A DNA stretch of 64,000 nucleotides from Clostridium tagluense (GTDB lineage Bacteria > Bacillota > Clostridia > Clostridiales > Clostridiaceae). This document shows positions 57,495 to 64,000 of the stretch, in pieces. Positions within the stretch are counted from its first letter, which is position 1. Each line of letters opens with the position of its first letter. The stretch covers positions 267,141 through 331,140 of the forward strand of contig NZ_BHYK01000001.1 in the NCBI RefSeq assembly GCF_003865095.1, in the 5' to 3' direction. Made by a program: the position numbers and the translations under genes. The notes under the pieces are model-generated. The model was not told the origin of the DNA. It saw only the letters and a program-made list of their open reading frames with translations, and ran no database searches.

Positions 57495-59048
57495 CTACTG
57501 CTTAACATTCTTCTTTATAAGTTCCATAAATGTTTTAGGTGTGACTACTCTCACTTTAGAATTTTCCTTTAGCTTATTTACAACCCTTTCAATATTACTA
57601 AGGTTTTTGCTCCAAACATGAACATAAACAAAGGTATAACTATTAGCATTATTAATATCTACTTGCCCAGAGTTAATCCGTTTATTAATATTTTCCACTA
57701 ACTCATTTTCACTTTCCAGACTATCCCAAAGTAAATCTCTACAGGAGACTATAGGCTTATTATTTGACCAAATAATTTCTCCATGATAGTTGTCATGCTT
57801 ATGATAATCAAGATAAAACAGTCCGCAAATATTAGGCTTAACAGTAAATTTACTCCAAAGTTCATTATTGCGAAAAGAGGAGTCATCAATAATTGCTATA
57901 TAATTCTCATCTACCTTTTCCATATAATCATTTAATCTATTAATATACATTCCAAGCGTATTCTTATCAAATTTACTTGGGTACATATAGCCATTTCCAG
58001 ATGGTGGTACTATAAAATAATCATCAGTAGATCCATGAGCTGCACTCTCATAATATAAGTTAAATACAGTAGGTGCTAGGTAATATAAGGATGGGCTCAA
58101 GGACCAACCCAAATTGAATCTACCCTTATAAGGCGAGCCATACCATTTGTGAGAACCATAATTAGTTCCAAGGTTCCACTGCTCATTATCCCCATCAGAC
58201 ATAATAAATGTTACATTATGAACATTTTCTTTACTTAGAACATTCATTAACGTTTTTTGAGTCATTGGTAATGAAGGAAATGAACTTAAAACAGTTAGAT
58301 TATAAGACCAATCTGCAGCAACCATACTAACACCATATTTTGAGGTTGTACTAACATTAATAAATTCATCTGGTCCCCAACCGAGGCAGATGGAGTCATT
58401 TTCCATGGAAGAAAATATTTTATCGCGAAGAGATGTATCGCTAATTTTATCCTCATAAAATACTAGTGATTTGGTCATTATGGCATAATCTCTTAACGCG
58501 GAAGCTTTGCCTGGAGATAACTGAATTACTATGGAATGGTTGAGCCCAGAATTCCATAAATTATTGAAAGCCCAGGCTTCATCTGTGTTCCTACAGTCAC
58601 CTTTAATATTTGTGATACCATAGGTGCGTACTTTATCTTGGATAACTTCATCAACTGCAATGCAATTATTTAACGCAGCAAGTGAACAAGCATTATTTAT
58701 TGAAGGATCTTTTAGAGAATTATTATTATAAAGTACATATCCGTCTATATAATCTTTAAATATATCTAATAATCTCCACGGCTCTGAGACATTTTCATAT
58801 GAAATTCCATATCTGTTTTTTAAATCATCTAGCCATATTTGATAATCTGGTTGTGAGGAGTTAAGTGTATATATTTGAGATGAGGAATGACTATTAACCA
58901 AGCCTTGAAGAGTAGCTATCATTGCTTTTTCACTAGGCGTCATTGAGTTTTGAGAAATAACATATAAATAAGTTGGAATTGTAGGATTTTTTATATAATT
59001 ATTAGTATCGAGAGTTTTTTTAAAGTCGCGCCATGTAATATTAATCAT
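57495..59048 (-). CDS. GxGYxYP domain protein, putative glycosidase-like
   Basis: 517 residues from the ATG at 59048 (AAGGAGAG upstream); longer in-frame extensions run far into the upstream gene. The family motif is exact at 351-357 (GNGYMYP). Before it, FIMSDGDNEQW near 281 is the Asp-rich signature of the fold; the N-terminal domain (about 25-240) matches the GxGYxYP N-terminal type in outline. The family is thought to be glycoside-hydrolase-like, but no activity is established. No signal peptide is visible. Its start overlaps the phosphatase stop by 8 bp, so the two are translationally coupled. A link with spores, cell wall or sugar phosphates is a guess. Confidence 0.82.
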   Translation of the reverse strand: MINITWRDFKKTLDTNNYIKNPTIPTYLYVISQNSMTPSEKAMIATLQGLVNSHSSSQIYTLNSSQPDYQIWLDDLKNRYGISYENVSEPWRLLDIFKDYIDGYVLYNNNSLKDPSINNACSLAALNNCIAVDEVIQDKVRTYGITNIKGDCRNTDEAWAFNNLWNSGLNHSIVIQLSPGKASALRDYAIMTKSLVFYEDKISDTSLRDKIFSSMENDSICLGWGPDEFINVSTTSKYGVSMVAADWSYNLTVLSSFPSLPMTQKTLMNVLSKENVHNVTFIMSDGDNEQWNLGTNYGSHKWYGSPYKGRFNLGWSLSPSLYYLAPTVFNLYYESAAHGSTDDYFIVPPSGNGYMYPSKFDKNTLGMYINRLNDYMEKVDENYIAIIDDSSFRNNELWSKFTVKPNICGLFYLDYHKHDNYHGEIIWSNNKPIVSCRDLLWDSLESENELVENINKRINSGQVDINNANSYTFVYVHVWSKNLSNIERVVNKLKENSKVRVVTPKTFMELIKKNVKQ

Positions 59049-59973
59049 CACTACTCTCCTTACAGTATTTATAAAAGTTTTGCAAAAAATTAATTCTTTC
59101 ATTATTCTTAAAAGATTTAATATGACTCTCATCAAAATTTGCTAATAATAGTTGCCTATTTATAATATCATCAGCTGCAACTTGGTGGGAGTTTTTAAGC
59201 ATATCATACATAATCATGAAGGTAGTAGTCCTTCCTATTCCTTGTTTGCAGTGAAAATGAAGCCAGGTATTTTTAGGTTGTATCTTTACTAACGCAACAA
59301 AGTAATCGACCATGTCATCTGTAGGTATCTTCCCATCAGTAACGGGGATGCGAATATATGATAGTGATTTAGAATTAACAAGATAATCTTCATCTGAAAC
59401 TTTTGTTGGAACTATAGTTATATTGGGATGATTATAATAGGTAATAGGCACACCTAATTTAATACTACTTAGTTTAATAAATTCATTTAATAAAACTTGA
59501 CCCATTGTTAAACCTATGTTAGCATCATTTCTTGCATTAGCCCAACTAACAGGAGTTCCATTAATAAATCCATGTGATTCTTGTCTTAAGTCAATAACTG
59601 CTATAGGTAATGAAGCCCCTATGCTATCTATTATAAGAGGTAAATTGAACTCAGAAAATTGTTGACTACCAGAAATGTTTAATGTGTTTAATCCACTTAG
59701 ATTTAATTCTTTATTGTTTTGCGTATTTATTAAATCAGAAGATTTACGAAAATGTTTTGGCATGTCATTATAATTTTGAGAATCTGAAACAAGATTTATA
59801 TTTTTGTCATCTAAGGGTACTTCAGAAGCCTGGTTCATTCCAGTTTTTATTTCTCTAGGAGATATGGTTTTATCCCAACACCTTATCATATTGGCAAACA
59901 TAATTTCATTGTTCATCTGCACATATTTATTTAATTTCAGCATGTTATAGAAATAAGGATACCTGGTATACAT
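59041..59973 (-). CDS. Cysteine-phytase-like protein tyrosine phosphatase
   Basis: 310 residues. The P-loop is HCKQGIGRTT (His241, Cys242, Arg248), the active site of Cys-based phosphatases. LPKHFRKSSDL-like MPKHFRKSSDL near 71, IAVIDLRQESHGFING near 124 and the general-acid loop PVTDGKIPTDD near 210 (Asp213) match PTP-like inositol polyphosphatases (PhyA type). Unlike rumen phytases it has no signal peptide, so it probably acts inside the cell or in the spore, on inositol phosphates, phosphoproteins or other phosphates. TTGGAGG precedes the ATG. First gene of a pair with the GxGYxYP protein. Confidence 0.85.
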   Translation of the reverse strand: MYTRYPYFYNMLKLNKYVQMNNEIMFANMIRCWDKTISPREIKTGMNQASEVPLDDKNINLVSDSQNYNDMPKHFRKSSDLINTQNNKELNLSGLNTLNISGSQQFSEFNLPLIIDSIGASLPIAVIDLRQESHGFINGTPVSWANARNDANIGLTMGQVLLNEFIKLSSIKLGVPITYYNHPNITIVPTKVSDEDYLVNSKSLSYIRIPVTDGKIPTDDMVDYFVALVKIQPKNTWLHFHCKQGIGRTTTFMIMYDMLKNSHQVAADDIINRQLLLANFDESHIKSFKNNERINFLQNFYKYCKESSDD

Positions 59974-60179
59974 ATAAAACCTCCAAAAAATATAATATTA
60001 CAATATATTATGCTAAAGAAATGTTTTGGTACTGGTTCCAAATTAAATCTATGTTTGAAGTAATATATAAAAACAAATTTCAGACTTAGTATCTAGATAT
60101 TTAGTTTTAAAATCAAAAATACAAACATATTATAAACTAGTTATAATATTTAAATTTTAGATGAAAGGTATAAATCGGT

Positions 60180-61574
60180 ATGAAGAATGTTGATATAAAA
60201 AAGCTTTTTAGAAGCAAGGGGACAGGAAATGTTATTATTTTCATAGCTTCAATTTTACTAATATATTTAATTATTTCCTTATACTTTTCTAAGCATTTCT
60301 TTTTTAATACGGTAATAAATGGTGTAGATGTGTCATTAAAAGCACATGAAGATACAGAGGATACAATTAGAGGCTATGTTATAGATTATAGGTTACAGTT
60401 AGCAGAAAGAAATGGGGAAATAGAAGAGATAATAGGAAGAGATATAGGAATGGAGTACAATGAAAAAAATAGTATTGATAAAGTTTATCCAGGGCGAAAC
60501 TCTTTTAAATGGATAATTTCATTACTAAAGGATCAAAAATATTATGTTGAAGATTTATTTATTTACAATAAAGATAATTTAAAAAATAAGATAAATGGAT
60601 TAAATTGTTTAACTACAGATATTATAGAACCTCAGAATGTAAGCTTTAAGTATATAAATGGTTCCTATAAAGTCATTGAAGAAGTATATGGAAATAAGAT
60701 AATTAAAGATCGATTTTATGAAAATATAGAAATGGGCATATTAAAAGGAGTAAGAAAATTAGATTTAAATGAAACCCTTTGTTATGAAAATCCAAGGTAC
60801 ACTTTAAGTTCTTATAAAGCACTTGAAACTAAGAATTTACTAAATGAGTATGTGAAAGCAAAAATCACTTATAAATTTGGGAATGAAAAGGAAATATTAG
60901 ATGGAAATATAATAAATGAGTGGCTTAGTATTGATAAAAATTTAGAAACTGTTATAAGCAAAATAGCAGTTATGAAATATGTTAAAAAATTGAGTGAAAA
61001 ATATGATACCGTTGGAATCGCAAGAAAATTTAAAACCTCTATGGGGAAAATAGTAGAAGTTAGCGGTGGACTTTATGGATGGGAAATTAATCGTGAGGCT
61101 GAAACAGAAGCATTATTAGAAAATATAAAACTTGGTAATGTATTTAAAAAAGAACCTATATATGCTAATAAGGCTTTATATAGGGCGGAAAATGAAATAG
61201 GCAACACTTATGTAGAAGTTAATATAACAAGGCAGCATTTATGGTTTTATAAAAATGGAGAGCTTATAACACAAGGTTCTGTAGTATCGGGGAATCCAAA
61301 TAGAGGACATTCTACTGTCCTTGGAACTTATATGCTTAATTATAAACAAAAGGGGGCAACATTAACTGGACCTGGTTATGAAGCTCCAGTAACTTATTGG
61401 ATGCCTTTTTTCGGGAATATAGGAATACATGATGCAAGTTGGAGATATTCTTTTGGAGGAGAGATATATAAGAGAAGAGGAAGCCATGGATGCATAAATG
61501 CTCCAATATATTTAGCTAAAGAAATTTTTGAAAATATAGAAGAGGGAACTCCGATTGTTTGTTATGAGGAATAA
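60180..61574 (+). CDS. L,D-transpeptidase with PG_binding_4 domain
   Basis: 464 residues. One membrane helix at 17-38 anchors it with the rest outside. About 40-330 is the PG_binding_4-type region (VNGVDVSLKAHEDTE...). The C-terminal 125 residues are YkuD: YVEVNITRQHLWFYKNGELI near 343, IGIHDASW near 419, and RRGSHGCINAP with catalytic Cys438. It makes 3-3 cross-links or attaches proteins to peptidoglycan. ATGAAAGG precedes the ATG. Separate transcript from neighbours. Confidence 0.92.
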   Translation: MKNVDIKKLFRSKGTGNVIIFIASILLIYLIISLYFSKHFFFNTVINGVDVSLKAHEDTEDTIRGYVIDYRLQLAERNGEIEEIIGRDIGMEYNEKNSIDKVYPGRNSFKWIISLLKDQKYYVEDLFIYNKDNLKNKINGLNCLTTDIIEPQNVSFKYINGSYKVIEEVYGNKIIKDRFYENIEMGILKGVRKLDLNETLCYENPRYTLSSYKALETKNLLNEYVKAKITYKFGNEKEILDGNIINEWLSIDKNLETVISKIAVMKYVKKLSEKYDTVGIARKFKTSMGKIVEVSGGLYGWEINREAETEALLENIKLGNVFKKEPIYANKALYRAENEIGNTYVEVNITRQHLWFYKNGELITQGSVVSGNPNRGHSTVLGTYMLNYKQKGATLTGPGYEAPVTYWMPFFGNIGIHDASWRYSFGGEIYKRRGSHGCINAPIYLAKEIFENIEEGTPIVCYEE

Positions 61575-61715
61575 AACTATTTATAAGAAGATGATTATAA
61601 AACATAATATATATTAAAGTATGGCATAATAAATACATAAATATTAGGTAGCAAACTGAAGAATGTATTTAAAAAGTATTTAAAAACAAATATATATTTG
61701 AAGGGTGTGTGAAAA

Positions 61716-62132
61716 ATGAATAAATTAGAAAAGCTAATAGATGATGGATATAAGGTAAAAATCCAATCAAGTTCTAAATTTTGTTTAACTTTAGATGATG
61801 AAACACCTTGTATGAGCTTTAATTCGGATAGCATAGAGGAAGCTATTGATTCAGCTTATGATTTTGTAAAAGAAAAGAAAAAAGTAGCAAATAAAACTGA
61901 AACAGAAGAGAAAATAACAGATTACAAAATTATAATGGATGTACCACAAAAACAAGAACTAAAAATTGATGAAGATATGCTTAATGGGGAATTTAAGACC
62001 ACAACTACTATTAGATTGTATTCAGAAGTTTGGGAGCAGTTTAAGGATTTTACCCAGACATATAAAGACTATAAAAGCATGGATTTAGTTAGCATGGCAC
62101 TTCTAGAATATATTGAGAAATATAAAGAATAA
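61716..62132 (+). CDS. Small protein with a ribbon-helix-helix-like C-terminus
   Basis: 138 residues. Residues about 95-136 (TTTIRLYSEVWEQFKDFTQTYKDYKSMDLVSMALLEYIEKY) read as a strand then two helices, the pattern of CopG/Arc-type DNA-binding proteins. The N-terminal ~50 residues (IDDGYKVKIQSSSKFCLTLDDE) form a separate small domain, joined by a Lys/Glu-rich linker. It could be a regulator or an antitoxin-like protein, but no toxin frame is adjacent. GAAGGGTG precedes the ATG. Confidence 0.6.
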   Translation: MNKLEKLIDDGYKVKIQSSSKFCLTLDDETPCMSFNSDSIEEAIDSAYDFVKEKKKVANKTETEEKITDYKIIMDVPQKQELKIDEDMLNGEFKTTTTIRLYSEVWEQFKDFTQTYKDYKSMDLVSMALLEYIEKYKE

Positions 62133-62214
62133 TATATAAGAATAGATATTCCACAATTAGTAATTATTATATAAAGTGGTTTGGCTTAGGCTGAATCTTT
62201 TTTTATGCTTTTGA

Positions 62215-62400
62215 GTTACTAACAATGCTTACGTCACCCCTTTTGCACTTATCTCAAATCCGTTTTTGTGGTTTATGGAAAAAGGTCCTTTTGCTACTTT
62301 TAAGTATTATGAAGTTATTACAATAGCTGTATGGTCAGTGATTCTCATAACTATATGTGGCATATGCATAAGAAGGTTTAAAAAACAAAATATATATTAG
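62215..62400 (+). pseudogene. C-terminal remnant of an ABC-2 type permease
   Basis: An open stretch of 61 codons after a TGA at 62212 reads VTNNAYVTPFALISNPFLWF, then a hydrophobic segment (EVITIAVWSVILITICGICI) and a basic end RRFKKQNIY. That looks like the last extracellular loop, last helix and cytoplasmic tail of an ABC permease. There is no start codon with a ribosome binding site in the right place. The upstream part is gone, so this is probably a deletion remnant. Confidence 0.6.
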
Positions 62401-62416
62401 GGAAAGGAAGTATATC

Positions 62417-63553
62417 ATGAGGATAGTTTTTAATGAGATAAAGAAAATTTTTAATTTTAAGATGGTTATTATGATTATGTTTATTAGCTTAATAATGTAT
62501 TATCTATTCATAAGTTTTGATTTTAAATATTTTCCTAATGGAAGACCAGAAAAGGACAATTATAAAATAAGTATTCAAATGTTAAAGGATTATGGGACTT
62601 CTATGGATAAAAAGGAATTTATAAACTTTAAGGAACTATACAATAACCAGATTCAGGAAGCTAACAAGTATCTTAAGGCTAGGCCAGAGTTTGCATCTGC
62701 AGGAATAACTACCTATAAAAAGTTCAAAGGAATAGATAGGAATAATGAGAAGTTAGGTAAATTACGCGATAAAGTTGTTTTTGAGGATAATGTAGATATA
62801 TTCTGGGAATTGCAGGCTCGAGAGAATATTATAGAACGGTACGGAGAAATTGATGGAAATATAGATAGAAATTTAAACGAAAATCAATTGGAAAGATATA
62901 ATGAAGTAGTTAAAAATGATTCTATAACATCTATCCTTCCATATTTTGTTTTTGAAAATTATAACAACTTAATAAAAAATGTAGCAATGCTTATAGTCTT
63001 AAGTATAATATTTATGATTTCACCTATTTATATAAAGGATAGTATAAATAAGGTAAATTACCTTCAATATACATCTAAGACAGGAAGAAAAATATTTAGA
63101 AATAAGCTAGTTTCAGCGTTAATATCAAGCTTTATAATAATAAGCATACACCTTGCTTGTTTTTTCATATTATATTCACATAATAAAGTAGGAATGTTTT
63201 TAAATTCTAGCATAAATTCAGTTTTTAATATTCATTTATACTGGTATAATATTAATTTCATACAGTATATACAACTTACAATAATAGCAATATATGTTTT
63301 AGGTTTTGCTGTTACTTTAATAGTAACCTTTATTTCAAGGATAGCACCAAATTATATAACCCTTATAGGAGTACAAGTACCAATAACTTTTATTATAATA
63401 TATGTATCTTCTAAATATCTTATGAACAATCTAACAATTACTTGGTTTCCTAAATATTTTTTACCTTTAGCTTATTTCATTTTAGTCTCTATTGGATTGA
63501 TACTTATAGCTATTAGGTGGAAAAAAGAAAAAGTGGTAGATATTATTAATTAA
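62417..63553 (+). CDS. ABC-2-type multispan membrane protein
   Basis: 378 residues. One helix near 16-33, an extracytoplasmic stretch of about 150 charged residues, then five helices from about 190 to 370, with a basic C-terminus: the topology of ABC-2 permeases that export lipids, peptides or drugs. It lies directly after the permease remnant, with GGAAAGGAAG before the ATG; the ATPase partner is not visible, so the locus is either incomplete or the ATPase is elsewhere. Substrate unknown. Confidence 0.7.
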   Translation: MRIVFNEIKKIFNFKMVIMIMFISLIMYYLFISFDFKYFPNGRPEKDNYKISIQMLKDYGTSMDKKEFINFKELYNNQIQEANKYLKARPEFASAGITTYKKFKGIDRNNEKLGKLRDKVVFEDNVDIFWELQARENIIERYGEIDGNIDRNLNENQLERYNEVVKNDSITSILPYFVFENYNNLIKNVAMLIVLSIIFMISPIYIKDSINKVNYLQYTSKTGRKIFRNKLVSALISSFIIISIHLACFFILYSHNKVGMFLNSSINSVFNIHLYWYNINFIQYIQLTIIAIYVLGFAVTLIVTFISRIAPNYITLIGVQVPITFIIIYVSSKYLMNNLTITWFPKYFLPLAYFILVSIGLILIAIRWKKEKVVDIIN

Positions 63554-63672
63554 ATATTTATTTGTAAGGTGATATCCTTTTTAAAAAATATACTAATCAG
63601 TGATTGGCTATTATTTTTACAGGAGTAGAATAAAATTGACTAAGTATAATCAATACGTAGATAACATAATTT

Positions 63673-63726
63673 AAAAAAGTGCTTATGATATTTCTTAAAT
63701 TAAGAAATATCATAAACACTTTTTTG
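63673..63726 (+). terminator. Terminator after the ABC-2-type gene
   Basis: A near-perfect stem of about 24 bp (AAAAAGTG.TTATGATATTTCTTAA with its complement) ending in six T, about 120 nt after the stop. The rest of 63554-64000 is AT-rich with no supported gene. Confidence 0.85.
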
Positions 63727-64000
63727 TATTATAATTATAAAGAATTTATTAAGTTTCATGACAAGCTATAATATGATTATATAATATAAATTGTAAGAGA
63801 TACAATATTGAAATATCTGATAGGGCATACGCGAACCCCTGATGGATATCTAAAATTAATTTATATAATTAGAGATAGTGTTAACTGACTTATGAAAAAA
63901 GCACATAGGAATATTTGTATGTCAATTACAACTTTAAGAAATAAGGTCGTTGTCTTTTTAGCCTTAAACTTATGGAATTTAATGTTTTTGTTCTTACAAA

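Noticed and set aside
61716..62132. Toxin-antitoxin pair with the ribbon-helix-helix protein as antitoxin
   Set aside because: No small toxin frame lies directly before or after it; the next frame is a permease remnant.
63815..63853. GC-rich imperfect hairpin (GATAGGG...CCCCTGATGG) in an AT-rich region, riboswitch-like at first sight
   Set aside because: It does not match the fluoride, preQ1, guanidine, c-di-GMP or cobalamin aptamers that I can recall, and no gene follows within the window. Left unnamed.

Overview
The window is a 64 kb stretch of a low-GC, anaerobic, amino-acid-fermenting Firmicute, most likely a Clostridium sensu stricto species. Evidence: very AT-rich codon use, strong AGGAGG-type ribosome binding sites, a complete B12-dependent lysine fermentation operon, the crt-bcd-etfBA-hbd butyryl-CoA operon, NADH-responsive rex, electron-bifurcating nfnAB, the dlt operon and groESL with a perfect CIRCE element. 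I cannot name the species. I found no rRNA, tRNA, CRISPR array, insertion sequence or prophage.

Layout. 0-9.5 kb: a RusA-like nuclease, tsaD, a frameshifted AI-2E-family transporter gene, a degenerate receiver/zinc-ribbon protein, urocanate hydratase, two membrane-anchored unknowns, a formate/nitrite-family channel and a DtxR-type repressor. 9.7-16.7 kb: a visibly GC-richer ferric-siderophore uptake island (binding protein, two permeases, ATPase, ABC exporter) read divergently from a PchR-like AraC regulator. 17.7-27.9 kb: a lysine riboswitch followed by kal-kce-atoD-atoA-kdd-kamA-kamB-kamC-kamD-kamE. 28.4-32.6 kb: dltABCD plus an unlisted 40-residue DltX overlapping the end of dltD. 32.8-36.6 kb: an M14 peptidoglycan peptidase and an ABC-F protein facing each other across two ~240-nt hairpin repeats. 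37-44 kb: rex, crt-bcd-etfBA-hbd and an iron alcohol dehydrogenase with Rex-like operators. 44.2-46.9 kb: a tandem glycine riboswitch in front of nfnAB. 47-51.3 kb: a GapB-like gapdh with a cre-like site, a C_GCAxxG_C_C protein, an 8-oxoguanine glycosylase and two membrane proteins. 51.5-57.4 kb: CIRCE-groESL, then a guanine riboswitch-guaB-guaA. 57.5-60 kb: a translationally coupled pair, a cysteine-phytase-like phosphatase and a GxGYxYP protein. 60-64 kb: an L,D-transpeptidase, a small ribbon-helix-helix-like protein, and an ABC-2-type membrane protein next to a permease remnant.

How the genes work together. Lysine enters KamA/KamDE, Kdd, Kce and Kal to give crotonyl-CoA, which Bcd-EtfBA (11 kb downstream) can reduce to butyryl-CoA. 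The AtoDA transferase then exchanges CoA between butyryl-CoA and the acetoacetate released by Kce. Rex (NADH/NAD+), NfnAB (NADH/ferredoxin/NADPH) and the alcohol dehydrogenase form the redox side of the same economy. Three riboswitches (lysine, glycine, guanine) tie these pathways to metabolite pools.

The observations I rate highest are the lysine riboswitch on a lysine-degrading operon, the tandem glycine riboswitch on nfnAB, the phosphatase/GxGYxYP pair, the giant hairpin repeats, and the DltX microprotein.
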